DNA from: Vagococcus vulneris
GTDB taxonomy: Bacteria > Bacillota > Bacilli > Lactobacillales > Vagococcaceae
Assembly: GCF_003950515.1 (NCBI RefSeq)
Contig: NZ_NGJS01000003.1
Location: 1 to 64,000, forward strand
Length of the DNA: 64,000 bases
Direction: 5' to 3'
The notes under the pieces are model-generated. The model was not told where the DNA came from. It worked only from the letters and a program-made list of their open reading frames with translations, and made no database searches. The translations under genes were made by a program, and so were the position numbers. Each line of letters begins with the position of its first letter. The stretch's first letter is position 1. This document shows positions 1 to 8,811 of this stretch, piece after piece.

Positions 1-145
1 CTTTTAGGATCAGCGAGTGAATGTGGTGCATAAGGGAGACTTTTTCAGTGAGCCTTTTAGGCTCAGGCCGGCAATAGAGGCTTTCAGCCGAAGAACAAAC
101 CTCCAGTTCACACTGGAGGTTTTGATTGTCTTTAAAACTAAGTAA
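1..145 (+). other. 3' part of an unidentified structured RNA or leader ending in a terminator
   Basis: The first ~120 bases are GC-richer than what follows and contain paired-looking blocks. A 13-base near-repeat (cttttaggatcag / cttttaggctcag) begins at positions 2 and 53. At about 110-136 an 8-9 bp hairpin (acctccagt / actggaggt) is followed by a T-run, as in an intrinsic terminator. This looks like the 3' end of a riboswitch leader or small RNA whose 5' part lies outside the window. I could not match it to T-box, SAM, lysine, TPP or glycine consensus elements, and no gene follows closely on the + strand. Identity is unknown. Confidence 0.4.
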
Positions 146-528
146 TATTCTATATATAATTTCAAAAGCTTCTATATCCGTAAGCTATTCTTTTGATTAG
201 TTTAATTTTATTATATATAACTTTCTATGAGTTCGATAGAAAATGGAATTTGGAGATATTTATCTTGTTTATTTTTAATAGATTTCATTTGTCAAATTAA
301 GCTAGACAAAATATCTGTTTTGAATTGTACTAGACAATATAGTTGATAGGTGTTATTATCAATGAGAAGTAGTTTTATGTTTTTTCATAATGATGTAAAA
401 TATTTATTTATTGAAGATGTTAGTATGTTATTGCTTTATTTTAAAAGTAGATGTGATTAATATCAAATAATTTTGAGAAAAATTAATCATTTTGCTTAGT
501 CAAATTTCACTCCTCAACATTATGAACT
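146..528. other. AT-rich intergenic region without a convincing gene
   Basis: This is a very AT-rich stretch between the left-edge RNA and tRNA-Arg. The only notable open frame (361-459, 32 codons) lacks a ribosome binding site. I see no repeat or recognisable RNA in it. Confidence 0.5.
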
Positions 529-602
529 GCACCCATAGCTCAATTGGATAGAGTGTCTGACTACGGATCAGAAGGTTAGGGGTTCGACTCCTCTTGGGTG
601 CG
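529..602 (+). tRNA. tRNA-Arg (anticodon ACG)
   Basis: A complete cloverleaf is visible. The acceptor stem pairs GCACCCA (529-535) with TGGGTGC (595-601), followed by discriminator G602. The D-arm carries GCTC..GAGT, the anticodon stem TCTGA/TCAGA encloses loop CTACGGA with anticodon ACG, and the T-arm contains GGTTCGACTCC. CCA is not encoded. The ACG anticodon (A34 read as inosine) decodes CGU/CGC/CGA arginine codons. Confidence 0.95.
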
Positions 603-616
603 TTAGGTTTTAGTGT

Positions 617-659
617 AAAAGCATTTATGTTAAGTTATTCTTAGCGTGGATGCTTTTTT
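617..659 (+). terminator. Intrinsic terminator after tRNA-Arg
   Basis: The arms aaaagcat and atgctttt enclose a ~25-nt loop and are followed by six T. It sits directly after the tRNA and 20 bases before the mtnK ribosome binding site, so mtnK needs either its own promoter or readthrough. Confidence 0.6.
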
Positions 660-697
660 AGTTGTTTGAAATGATTTTATTTGAGAGGGTTGGTAAA

Positions 698-1891
698 ATG
701 TCTGAGAAATTTAGTATTGATAGTTTGGAGAGTTATGTAAAAGCTAACACTGATTTATTTGCACCTGATGCACTGTTATTAGTTGAAGAAATTGGCGATG
801 GCAATATTAACTATGTATTCAGCGTAACAGAAGTAAAAACGGATATCAGTTGTATTGTTAAATACTCAGACCAGTATTTGCGTTCATCAGGCCGCCCGTT
901 AAGCATTGACCGTAATCGTATTGAAGTTAAGGCTTTACAGATTGAGCATACATTTGTTCCAAATGCTGTTCCTGAAATTTACTATTATAATGAGGAAGAT
1001 GCCGTTATTATTATGGAAAATATTTCGGCTTATAAAAATTTACGGCATCAATTAGCAAAGCGATTAATATTTCCAACACTTGCTGAAAAAATCAGCGATT
1101 TTTTAGCTGAGACACTCTTAAATACGACGGATCATGCGTGTGTGTCTAAGTTAAAGAAAGAACGCTTGAAAGAATTTATTAATATTGATATGTGCGATAT
1201 TAGTGAGGATTTAGTATTTACAGAGCCATATAATGATTATAAACAGCGTAATGTGATAACATCTGGAAACGAAGAATTTGTATTGAAAAATATCTATCAG
1301 AATACTGAACTAATAAACGAAGTTGCACAGTTGCGTGATCAATATATGAATAATAGTCAATCTTTGCTGCATGGAGATTTACATTCGGGTTCAATCTTTA
1401 TAAATGAACAAGGTCTGAAGGTAATCGATCCTGAATTTGCCTTTTATGGGCCAGCGGGTTATGATATCGGCAATGTATTAGCACATTTAATTTTTCCTTA
1501 TATTCAGAATCAATATTATCAAACTGACCGAAAATTTGAAAAATGGTTAGTTATTACAATTAGTGATGTATTTGATTTGGTTTATCAGAAACTTAATCAA
1601 CTATATCAAGAAAAGGTTAAACTGTCTTTATATCAAAGTACGATTTATCGGCAAAAATATTTAGCTGATGTAATGTCGGATGCTTTAGGGTACACAGGCA
1701 CAGAAATTATTCGCCGAGTTATTGGTGATTCGAAAGTGGCAGAGTTAACGACAGTACCAGATTCGATTGATAAACTAGCAATGGAACGTAAATTATTGGT
1801 GATTGCGACTCAGCTGATTGTTCAGCGGAAATCATTTGTATCAGGACAGGATGTTATCACATGTTTGAATACACAGAAAGAGGGACGATGA
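698..1891 (+). CDS. mtnK: S-methyl-5-thioribose kinase-like protein
   Basis: ATP-dependent sugar kinase that phosphorylates 5-methylthioribose, and in related operons probably 5-deoxyribose, at C1. It is a cytosolic enzyme of nucleoside by-product salvage. The 397-residue length matches Bacillus MtnK. The aminoglycoside-phosphotransferase fold is shown by the catalytic HGDLH-x-GS motif (from residue 225) and DPEFAFYGP (from 244), which bind substrate and Mg-ATP. An upstream in-frame ATG at 671 is possible, but ATG 698 has a well-spaced gagagg site (683-688) and gives the family's usual start. It is followed after one base by the MtnA-like isomerase gene and then by an aldolase gene, forming one operon. 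Confidence 0.9.
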   Translation: MSEKFSIDSLESYVKANTDLFAPDALLLVEEIGDGNINYVFSVTEVKTDISCIVKYSDQYLRSSGRPLSIDRNRIEVKALQIEHTFVPNAVPEIYYYNEEDAVIIMENISAYKNLRHQLAKRLIFPTLAEKISDFLAETLLNTTDHACVSKLKKERLKEFINIDMCDISEDLVFTEPYNDYKQRNVITSGNEEFVLKNIYQNTELINEVAQLRDQYMNNSQSLLHGDLHSGSIFINEQGLKVIDPEFAFYGPAGYDIGNVLAHLIFPYIQNQYYQTDRKFEKWLVITISDVFDLVYQKLNQLYQEKVKLSLYQSTIYRQKYLADVMSDALGYTGTEIIRRVIGDSKVAELTTVPDSIDKLAMERKLLVIATQLIVQRKSFVSGQDVITCLNTQKEGR

Positions 1892-1892
1892 T

Positions 1893-2945
1893 ATGTTGCG
1901 AGCAGATGAAGGGATGCCTTTTTTATTGAAATATGAAAATGTTGCTTGGTACGAAGATGGCAAAGTTAGAATTCTCGACCGACGGATTTATCCGACAGAG
2001 ACCATCTTTGTCGAATGTCGGACGCATCAAGAAGTGGCACAAGCAATTCATGATATGGTAACACAAAGTGCTGGACCTTATACGGCAGCAGGCATGGGGA
2101 TGGCTTTGGCAGCTTATGAAGCACGAGGTAAATCAGAACAAGAGCAGATAACCTATTTAACACAGGCAGCTGAAACTATCGGTTATGCCCGACCAACGAC
2201 GGCAAATCGCATGATGCAGATTACAACCAATTGTTTACATGCGGGGGAGCAAGCTCTTAAGCATGACAAAAATCCAGTTGAAGCAATTGTTGAAACTACC
2301 GTGGCTTCGTTAAATCGCCGCTACTCGATTATGGATATTGTCGGACACTATTTGTTAAAACAGATACCTGATAATGGAACGGTTTTAACACAATGTTTTG
2401 GTGAAACGATAGTCGGTACGTTACTGCGTGCAGCTAAAAATGCGAATAATGATTTAAAAATTATTTGTGCAGAGACAAGACCTTATTTGCAAGGGGCCCG
2501 CTTGACTGCAAGTTGTGCCGCGGATTTGGGATTTGACACAACACTGATTACAGATAATATGGTCGCCTATGCGATGGAAACACAAAATATTGATGTGTAT
2601 ACATCAGCAGCTGATACGATTGCTCGTGACGGTCATATTGCTAACAAAATAGGTACGAATCAAATTGCTTTGTTAGCACAGCATTATGGTATCCCGTATT
2701 ATGTGACGGGAATTCCGGACCAAGATAAGTATAGCTGTGAAGACATAGTGATTGAGCAGCGGGATCCGCAGCAAGTTTTGACATTTCGGGGTACGCCGAT
2801 TGCTTTACCTGATGTCAAAGCAATTTACCCATCATTTGATATTACCCCGCCGACTAGAATCAGCGGGGTTGTAACGGACAAAGGAATCTATTCGCCCTTT
2901 AGTTTAGGCAGCTATTTTGAAACAGATGTGACACAATTTTATTAA
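1893..2945 (+). CDS. MtnA-like methylthioribose/deoxyribose-1-phosphate isomerase (divergent)
   Basis: Aldose-ketose isomerase of the MtnA/eIF2B-alpha family, converting methylthioribose-1-phosphate (or 5-deoxyribose-1-phosphate) to the ribulose form. The C-terminal half carries the family hallmarks AETRPYLQGARLTA, LITDNM, ANKIGT and SFDITP. The catalytic Cys (C168 in TQCFGE) and Asp (D241) are present. The usual GADRIA motif reads AADTIA, and the N-terminal RGAPAIG region reads GPYTAAG, so this is a divergent paralogue rather than classical MtnA. A gagggacg site precedes ATG 1893. No mtnBCD-type methionine salvage genes accompany it; the next gene is a class II aldolase, which fits a DHAP-shunt isomerase (DrdI type). 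Confidence 0.8.
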   Translation: MLRADEGMPFLLKYENVAWYEDGKVRILDRRIYPTETIFVECRTHQEVAQAIHDMVTQSAGPYTAAGMGMALAAYEARGKSEQEQITYLTQAAETIGYARPTTANRMMQITTNCLHAGEQALKHDKNPVEAIVETTVASLNRRYSIMDIVGHYLLKQIPDNGTVLTQCFGETIVGTLLRAAKNANNDLKIICAETRPYLQGARLTASCAADLGFDTTLITDNMVAYAMETQNIDVYTSAADTIARDGHIANKIGTNQIALLAQHYGIPYYVTGIPDQDKYSCEDIVIEQRDPQQVLTFRGTPIALPDVKAIYPSFDITPPTRISGVVTDKGIYSPFSLGSYFETDVTQFY

Positions 2946-2958
2946 GAGGAAGTGCACT

Positions 2959-3621
2959 ATGAGATACATGGAATTACGAAAGCAATTGGTAGACTACGGA
3001 AATAAAATGTTAGATGAAGGGTTGACAACAGGAACTGGCGGAAATCTAAGTATCTATGTTCGAAAAGATAAAGTGATGCTGATCACACCTAGCGGAATTC
3101 CCTACCATAAAACAACACCACAAGATATTACTGTATTAACTTTGGATGGGGATGTTATTGAAGGAGATCGAAAACCATCAAGTGAATACGACATGCATCG
3201 AATTTTTTATCAAAATACTCACAATGTAAATGCGGTTGTTCATACGCATTCAGAATATGCTACAGTTTTTGCGTGTTTGCAAGAAGATATTTTACCAATC
3301 CATTATATTATTGGGTCGATAGGAAAAAGAATTCGTTGTTGTCCGTATGAAACGTTTGGAACACCGGAACTAGCTGAAGTAGTTTTTGATACAATTGGTG
3401 AAGACAAAGGGTTATTATTAGGTAATCATGGGACGATTGCTGTTGGAAAAGATTTATGCGATGCATTTTCTATAGCCAAAGATATTGAATTTATGGCAAA
3501 GTTGTATTACCGAACAAAAGCCATTGGGACACCAGTGGTATTAACTGACACACAATTAGATGATGTGATTGAGAAGTTTGGGACATATGGGCAGTCACGC
3601 ACATATGGACAAGAAAATTAA
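2959..3621 (+). CDS. Class II aldolase/adducin family protein, probable 5-deoxyribulose-1-phosphate aldolase
   Basis: Zinc-dependent class II aldolase of the FucA/AraD family (220 residues, usual length). Visible motifs are the phosphate-binding TGTGGNLS (about residues 20-28), acid/base Glu76 in SSEYDMH, zinc ligands His95 and His97 in HTHSEYA, and the conserved NHGT around His157, the likely third zinc ligand. In the kinase-isomerase-aldolase gene order it would split 5-deoxy- or 5-methylthio-ribulose-1-phosphate into dihydroxyacetone phosphate and an aldehyde. That is the DHAP shunt known from ExPEC E. coli, Rhodospirillum and Bacillus thuringiensis (drdA). Fuculose-phosphate aldolase is the alternative, but no fucose genes are near. 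The start has a gaggaag site. Confidence 0.8.
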   Translation: MRYMELRKQLVDYGNKMLDEGLTTGTGGNLSIYVRKDKVMLITPSGIPYHKTTPQDITVLTLDGDVIEGDRKPSSEYDMHRIFYQNTHNVNAVVHTHSEYATVFACLQEDILPIHYIIGSIGKRIRCCPYETFGTPELAEVVFDTIGEDKGLLLGNHGTIAVGKDLCDAFSIAKDIEFMAKLYYRTKAIGTPVVLTDTQLDDVIEKFGTYGQSRTYGQEN

Positions 3622-3635
3622 GTAGATTAAGTCAA

Positions 3636-3667
3636 AAGATCTGTAGTTGGTGTACAGGTCTTTTTTA
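3636..3667 (+). terminator. Intrinsic terminator of the salvage operon
   Basis: The arms gatctgta and tacaggtc (one G-U pair) are followed by six T, 15 bases after the aldolase stop. Confidence 0.7.
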
Positions 3668-3727
3668 ATAACTATTAAAATTTTTTATAAGCAATCGAAT
3701 TACTGTTACTTGGATAGGGTTATCTGA

Positions 3728-3753
3728 TATAATAAAGGTCAGATATAGTCAAT
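3728..3753 (+). promoter_or_regulatory. ctsR-clpC promoter -10 and CtsR operator
   Basis: A perfect TATAAT (3728-3733) is followed at 3737-3753 by GGTCAGA-TAT-AGTCAAT. This matches the tandem CtsR heptad operator RGTCAAA-N3-RGTCAAA with one mismatch per heptad. Sitting just downstream of the -10, it would block transcription, giving autoregulated heat-shock control of ctsR-clpC. No clear -35 is visible. Confidence 0.8.
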
Positions 3754-3768
3754 AAAGGTGGTGTGTTT

Positions 3769-4236
3769 ATGGATAATCGAAATATGTCTGATATGATTGA
3801 GTCGTATTTAAAAGAAATTCTAGCAGCCACTAATCAGATTGAAATAAGGCGCTCAGAAATTGCTGAAAGATTTGATTGTGTGCCGTCTCAAATTAATTAT
3901 GTAATTAATACACGTTTTACGATTCCTAAAGGTTATAAAGTGGAAAGTAAACGTGGTGGTGGCGGTTATATTCGTATTTTAAAAATAGAGTTGTTAGCAA
4001 ATAGTGATGATTTAACACATTTTACTGAATTAATCGGTTCAGAGTTGACAGAAAGTGATACAAAAGCACTACTGAATCAGTTGTTTATTCACGGTTGGAT
4101 ATCTGCCAGAGAAATGCATTTTTTTATGGTGCTGTTAAATTCAAAAAGTTTGCTTTCGTTAAATGGTGGCAGTACGATGAGAGCACAAATGATGCTGGAA
4201 CTATTGGAGCATCTTAGTTATGAAGATGGGGAGTGA
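3769..4236 (+). CDS. ctsR: Transcriptional repressor CtsR
   Basis: Class III heat-shock repressor controlling clp genes; it binds tandem heptads such as those at 3737-3753. The 155-residue protein has the family start DNRNMSDMIESYLK, an N-terminal helix-turn-helix and the glycine-rich DNA-binding wing RGGGGYIRI (about residues 61-69). A GTG lies two codons upstream, but ATG 3769 is better spaced from aaaggtgg (3754-3761). Its stop lies just before clpC. The mcsA and mcsB genes that sit between ctsR and clpC in Bacillus are absent, as is usual in Lactobacillales, so arginine-phosphate control of CtsR is not encoded here. Confidence 0.95.
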   Translation: MDNRNMSDMIESYLKEILAATNQIEIRRSEIAERFDCVPSQINYVINTRFTIPKGYKVESKRGGGGYIRILKIELLANSDDLTHFTELIGSELTESDTKALLNQLFIHGWISAREMHFFMVLLNSKSLLSLNGGSTMRAQMMLELLEHLSYEDGE

Positions 4237-4241
4237 CGTAT

Positions 4242-6713
4242 ATGAGAGATGAATTATTTACACAACGCGTAAAACAGGCTTTAGCGTATGCACAAGAATC
4301 TGCAAAGATGACACATCAAGATACAGTAGGAACAGAGCATATTCTTTACGGACTTGCTCGAGAAAGTCAAGGTATTGCTGGTAAGGTGTTAGACGATTTT
4401 TCAGTAACACCAGATCGTGTTTTGGATATTATTTTTGAAGAAATGCCGTACTCAGATAATAAGCCGATTCGTTTAGGTGAATTACTACCCTATTCACCAC
4501 GTGCTAAACAGTTGCTGAAGTTTTCTGAAGATGAGTCGCGAAAACTGGATGCCACAGGTATTGGAACAGAGCATGTTTTATTAGCAATGTTAAGTAATGA
4601 AATTATTGCTGCGACACAGATATTGATTAATGAGCAAATTAATTTAGGTATGATGCGCAAAGAGTTATTCAAGCGTATTGGTATTGATAAAGAAGCAAAT
4701 AATGGTCGTCAACGAGTGAAGAAAGATAATATGGGAAATGAAAAAACACCGATGTTGGATTCATTAGCTCGTGATATAACTGAATCAGCTCGTCGTGGTA
4801 AACTGGATCCTTTAGTTGGGCGTCAAATTGAACTTGATCGATTACTTCAAGTGTTATCTCGACGCACAAAGAATAATCCCGTATTAGTAGGTGAGCCAGG
4901 TGTCGGAAAAACAGCAATTGTAGAGGGACTTGCACAACGTATTGCAGATGGCAATGTCCCTGAAGAGATGTTAGATAAACGATTGATGATGCTTGATATG
5001 GGCTCAGTTGTTGCTGGTACCAAGTATCGTGGTGAATTTGAAGGCCGTATGAAAAAGATGATAGATGAAATCTATAATGAAGGAAATATTATTTTGTTTA
5101 TTGATGAAATTCATACGATGATAGGTGCAGGTGGGGCTGAAGGTGCTATTGATGCATCAAATATCATGAAGCCGGCTTTGGCTCGTGGAGAATTACAAAC
5201 AATTGGTGCGACAACATTAAATGAATATCAAAAATACATCGAAAAAGATGCTGCTCTTGAGCGACGCTTCGCCAAGATTATGATTGAAGAACCAACGGCA
5301 GATGAAACGGAACAGATGCTACAAGGACTACGCAAACGATATGAACAGTTTCACCGCGTACGAATTACAGATGAAGCTGTTCAAGCTGCTGTACACTTGT
5401 CTGCACGATATATCACAGATCGTCAATTACCGGATAAGGCAATTGATTTAATTGATGAGGCAGCCGCGCATGCCAAATTACGTTTATCAGCAGAAGAAAC
5501 ACCGGTGCGTAAACAAGAATTATTGGTGAAAGAAATCATCGGGCGTAAAGATCAGGCTATTCGTCAACTTAATTTTGAAGATGCTGCAGCTATTCGTGAA
5601 GAAGAGAAAAAAGCTGTTTCTAAATTAGAAAAAATGGTAGAGAAACATGGACCTAAGTCAAATGAATATCAAACGCAAGTAACGGATGAAGATATTGCCA
5701 AAGTGGTTTCTCAGTGGACTGGAGTACCGTTACAAGAAGTTGAAAAAACGGAGAGCGATCGTCTTTTAGATTTAGAATCTGTCCTGCATCAACGTGTTGT
5801 TGGTCAAGACGAAGCGGTTATTGCTGTTTCAAAAGCTATTCGTCGTTCACGCAGCGGGTTAAAAGACCCTAAACGACCTATCGGTTCATTTATGTTCTTA
5901 GGACCAACAGGTGTCGGTAAAACAGAACTGGCTAAAACTTTAGCTGAAGAAATGTTTGGTTCGGAAGATGCGTTGATTCGGATTGATATGTCAGAATTTA
6001 TGGAAAAACACACAACCAGTCGGTTAGTCGGATCGCCTCCGGGTTATATTGGACATGATGAGGGAGGTCAGCTAACTGAAAAAATTCGTCGTCGCCCTTA
6101 CTCGGTTATCCTATTTGATGAGGTTGAAAAAGCACACCCTGAAGTCTTTAATGTCTTATTACAAGTGTTGGATGATGGACACTTAACAGACTCGAAAGGA
6201 CGTAAAGTTGATTTCAAAAACACTGTAATTGTGATGACATCCAATATCGGTGCTACATCACTGCGAGATGAAAAAACAGTTGGTTTTGGTTCTGCTGATG
6301 CCTCCCATGATTATAAAGCGATGAAATCACGTATCTTAGAAGAATTGAAAAAAGCTTTCCGTCCGGAGTTCTTAAATCGTGTCGATGAAACAGTTGTCTT
6401 CCATCAATTAAGTAAGGAAGAAATTCATGAAATTGTTAAAATAATGAGTCGTTCGATTGTGGACCGATTAGCGGAGCAAGATATTACGCTAAAAATGACA
6501 GCCGGAGCAATTGATGTTATCAGTAAAGAAGGATTTGACCCAGAATATGGTGCGCGGCCAATTCGCCGAGCACTTCAAAAAGAAGTGGAAGATCGCTTAA
6601 GTGAAGTACTGCTTTCAGGTGAAGTAGAAGCTGGTGATACTATCACTCTAGGTTCTGCCAAAGGTGAGATATATTATAAAGTTAAAAAGAAAAAAGAAGT
6701 TGTACTGAGTTAA
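4242..6713 (+). CDS. clpC: ATP-dependent Clp protease ATP-binding subunit ClpC
   Basis: Hsp100 unfoldase that feeds substrates to ClpP. It has 823 residues with an N-terminal Clp repeat domain (about 1-145), first AAA+ module with Walker A GEPGVGKT (from 217) and Walker B LFIDEIH, a UVR-containing middle domain ([15 protein letters not shown]), and second AAA+ module with GPTGVGKT (from 554), followed by the D2-small domain. A GTG overlapping the ctsR stop is possible, but ATG 4242 is correctly spaced from the gggg ag site at 4228-4233. Co-transcribed with ctsR and therefore under CtsR heat-stress control. Adaptor MecA is presumably encoded elsewhere. Confidence 0.96.
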   Translation: MRDELFTQRVKQALAYAQESAKMTHQDTVGTEHILYGLARESQGIAGKVLDDFSVTPDRVLDIIFEEMPYSDNKPIRLGELLPYSPRAKQLLKFSEDESRKLDATGIGTEHVLLAMLSNEIIAATQILINEQINLGMMRKELFKRIGIDKEANNGRQRVKKDNMGNEKTPMLDSLARDITESARRGKLDPLVGRQIELDRLLQVLSRRTKNNPVLVGEPGVGKTAIVEGLAQRIADGNVPEEMLDKRLMMLDMGSVVAGTKYRGEFEGRMKKMIDEIYNEGNIILFIDEIHTMIGAGGAEGAIDASNIMKPALARGELQTIGATTLNEYQKYIEKDAALERRFAKIMIEEPTADETEQMLQGLRKRYEQFHRVRITDEAVQAAVHLSARYITDRQLPDKAIDLIDEAAAHAKLRLSAEETPVRKQELLVKEIIGRKDQAIRQLNFEDAAAIREEEKKAVSKLEKMVEKHGPKSNEYQTQVTDEDIAKVVSQWTGVPLQEVEKTESDRLLDLESVLHQRVVGQDEAVIAVSKAIRRSRSGLKDPKRPIGSFMFLGPTGVGKTELAKTLAEEMFGSEDALIRIDMSEFMEKHTTSRLVGSPPGYIGHDEGGQLTEKIRRRPYSVILFDEVEKAHPEVFNVLLQVLDDGHLTDSKGRKVDFKNTVIVMTSNIGATSLRDEKTVGFGSADASHDYKAMKSRILEELKKAFRPEFLNRVDETVVFHQLSKEEIHEIVKIMSRSIVDRLAEQDITLKMTAGAIDVISKEGFDPEYGARPIRRALQKEVEDRLSEVLLSGEVEAGDTITLGSAKGEIYYKVKKKKEVVLS

Positions 6714-6720
6714 ATAAGAT

Positions 6721-6764
6721 AAATCATCCAGCTATTCAGATTATTGAACAGCTGGATGATTTTG
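6721..6764 (+). terminator. Terminator after clpC
   Basis: A long perfect stem (aaatcatccagct / agctggatgattt) with a 16-nt loop. The T-tail is short, so strength is uncertain. Confidence 0.6.
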
Positions 6765-6808
6765 TTTATTAGTGTGTGAATAACAAAAAAATATAAGATA
6801 AGGCTACT

Positions 6809-7564
6809 TCATTCATTATCGGTTGTTTCTTGTTTGGTCATCAGGTAAGTTGTAATCGGAATGGTTAAAATAATACTAATACCACTGATTATAATACTAA
6901 CCCATTCGGTGACAATCAGTTTAGAGTTGAATAAAGCAGTTAAGGAGTAATTTAAATCAGTGATCCAGATAAAAACAGCCAACTGTCCGCCAACGATAGC
7001 AAAGATAAGTGTATTCAGTGTTGACCCTAAAACATCCTTGCCAATCGTTATTCCGGATTGATACCACAATTTTTGCGAGATGCTAGGGGATGTCTTTTTT
7101 ACTTCTGAAAGCGCGGAAGCAATGGAAATAGCGACATCATTAATAGCACCGACGAGACTCATAATTAGAACGGATACGCTGACTGACACAAAAGACACAC
7201 CGATATCTAAAGAGTACATGTCCATCTCCATTAGTTCTTCGCTTGGTAACCCCTGCAGATGCATCGTTGTGACGGCTAAATAGATGACTCCGAGCATTAA
7301 GAGTAAAACTATCAGGCTGCTGAGAAAGGCATACTTTGTTGCGGGATGATACCCGTTGATAGCAAACAGATTCATGGCGCTGATTAAAATACTCGCTGAT
7401 AAGGTTATCCAAAAAACAGAAAATCCCCAGTGGATTAAAATAACGGCGGTAAACATGATGAATAGATTAATAATTAAAACAATGAAGGTATTGATACCTG
7501 TGCGTCCACCAATCCACCACATCAGACCGCCGAGGACTAACAGCAATAGTAAATTGACACTCAT
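6809..7564 (-). CDS. YibE/F family membrane protein (short partner)
   Basis: Integral membrane protein of 251 residues with about seven hydrophobic segments, belonging to the YibE/F (COG5438) family of unknown function. The conserved region is visible around GAINDVAISIASALSEV and the KDVLGSTLNTLIFAIVGG stretch. It starts at ATG 7564 after an aaggaagg site and overlaps the end of the longer YibE/F gene by 4 bases, so the two are translationally coupled. The pair is probably a heteromeric membrane complex; no substrate can be assigned. Confidence 0.8.
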   Translation of the reverse strand: MSVNLLLLLVLGGLMWWIGGRTGINTFIVLIINLFIMFTAVILIHWGFSVFWITLSASILISAMNLFAINGYHPATKYAFLSSLIVLLLMLGVIYLAVTTMHLQGLPSEELMEMDMYSLDIGVSFVSVSVSVLIMSLVGAINDVAISIASALSEVKKTSPSISQKLWYQSGITIGKDVLGSTLNTLIFAIVGGQLAVFIWITDLNYSLTALFNSKLIVTEWVSIIISGISIILTIPITTYLMTKQETTDNE

Positions 7565-8673
7565 ATTTTTCCTTCCTTTACTTTTGAAGATAATATGCGA
7601 CTTGCTAAAAAAATGGTAATCGGAACGGTTAAAACAATCCCGATACTGCCGACTAATGCTCGAGCCAATTCAAGGGAAAGAACGATGGAAAATGTATAAT
7701 TAAAAGACATCTGATTTTTTAAAAAAATAATGATTAGGGGGATGGCGCCACTTAAGTAAGAAAAAATCATGATATTTATCATGGGACCAGTGATTTCACT
7801 GCCAATTGAATAGCCCGCTTGTTTCAAATCTTGTTGGTTAAGAGCTGAATTATTTGCAGCTATCTCAGTCAAAGATGATGTAATGGTGACTGCGATATCC
7901 ATTACACCGCCTAAGCAGCCGATAAACAGACTGGTTAGAAAAATTGTATGTGCAGGTCGTGTAATCAATTCCATTTCTTCATAATGCAATCCCTTGTGCT
8001 GTAATAAAGTAATAACAATAAAACCAATACAGAAGGTTAAATACGTACCGAAAAGTGTTGCAATCCCGGCGATTTTTGTTTTCTTTGAATAACCGTTTAA
8101 TAAAAATAATGTGCTGAAAATCAGTACGGGACTAATTATTAAAAATAGAGGAAGTAATAATTGGTCATTTTGACTGCGATATACTAAAAGTGCTGTGCCG
8201 ATTAATACGCTGTTTAAGCATAAGCTGATAAACGTAAATATGCCTTGTCGACCAGCGACAATGAAAAGCAGTAAGACAAACAGCAAAGTCAATACAAACA
8301 GAGATGTATCACGTTTGGCCTCAACAATTGTTAGGCTGGGAAGAGGATTCTGTGTGCCGGTAACGAATAGTTTATTCCCCTTGCGATACTGCTGATTCTT
8401 TATTTGAGAAGCGGAAAAGGTATTGGTTATGTCAAATGTCTGATTTTTTAAAGAACCATTAAGCAGTTTAACTGTCAATTGTTGGGTGATATGTGACTCC
8501 TTATTCCCTTTTTCGTCAGTGACTGCTTTCGGCGGTTCATTTTTCACGTGGATTACTTGTGCCAGTGTATCTTGCTGGTACAGTTGAGAAGACAGCGAAA
8601 CAAAAACTAAACCGCCTAAAAAACAGAGAATGACGCTGCTGAAAAAAAGTGTGATGCGTTTATTTTTAGACAA
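7561..8673 (-). CDS. YibE/F family membrane protein (long partner)
   Basis: A 370-residue membrane protein. An N-terminal TM segment (about 8-28) precedes an extracytoplasmic domain of ~90 residues, then seven or eight TM helices with the family signature GGVMDIAVTITSSLTE. The corresponding motif of the downstream partner is GAINDVAISIASALSE, so the two are paralogues. The start appears to be TTG 8673, nine bases after aggag. First gene of a two-gene operon on the minus strand. Function unknown; YibE/F proteins are commonly encoded as such pairs in lactic acid bacteria. Confidence 0.8.
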   Translation of the reverse strand: MSKNKRITLFFSSVILCFLGGLVFVSLSSQLYQQDTLAQVIHVKNEPPKAVTDEKGNKESHITQQLTVKLLNGSLKNQTFDITNTFSASQIKNQQYRKGNKLFVTGTQNPLPSLTIVEAKRDTSLFVLTLLFVLLLFIVAGRQGIFTFISLCLNSVLIGTALLVYRSQNDQLLLPLFLIISPVLIFSTLFLLNGYSKKTKIAGIATLFGTYLTFCIGFIVITLLQHKGLHYEEMELITRPAHTIFLTSLFIGCLGGVMDIAVTITSSLTEIAANNSALNQQDLKQAGYSIGSEITGPMINIMIFSYLSGAIPLIIIFLKNQMSFNYTFSIVLSLELARALVGSIGIVLTVPITIFLASRILSSKVKEGKI

Positions 8674-8770
8674 AAAAATTCACTCCTAAACTGTCAAAAT
8701 AAGTTAGTCAAAGTGTATCATAGTTAGAAAGTTGATGGAAATTTTCCTGACAGTTTTTCAGTGTATTAAA

Positions 8771-8800
8771 AAAAGTCTGAAAGATATCTTTCAGACTTTT
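8771..8800 (-). terminator. Terminator of pepF
   Basis: A 13-bp perfect stem (aaaagtctgaaag / ctttcagactttt) with a 4-nt loop. On the minus strand it is followed by a T-run (8764-8770), 11 bases after the pepF stop. Confidence 0.85.
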
Positions 8801-8811
8801 CAGCAGTTCAT

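Noticed and set aside
1-145. Glycine riboswitch or T-box at the left edge
   Set aside because: A short GCCGAAG-like string recalls the glycine aptamer, but the other conserved segments and the T-box motif are missing.
361-459. Short open frame of 32 codons (MRSSFMFFHNDVKYL..)
   Set aside because: No ribosome binding site, no conserved context, and in a very AT-rich gap.
603-697. Possible SAM-type riboswitch or leader upstream of the mtnK operon
   Set aside because: Only a short tRNA terminator hairpin and a ribosome site are present; no S-box or SMK consensus elements.
3600-4300. mcsA/mcsB between ctsR and clpC
   Set aside because: ctsR and clpC are separated by only 5 bases; the genes are absent, as usual for Lactobacillales.
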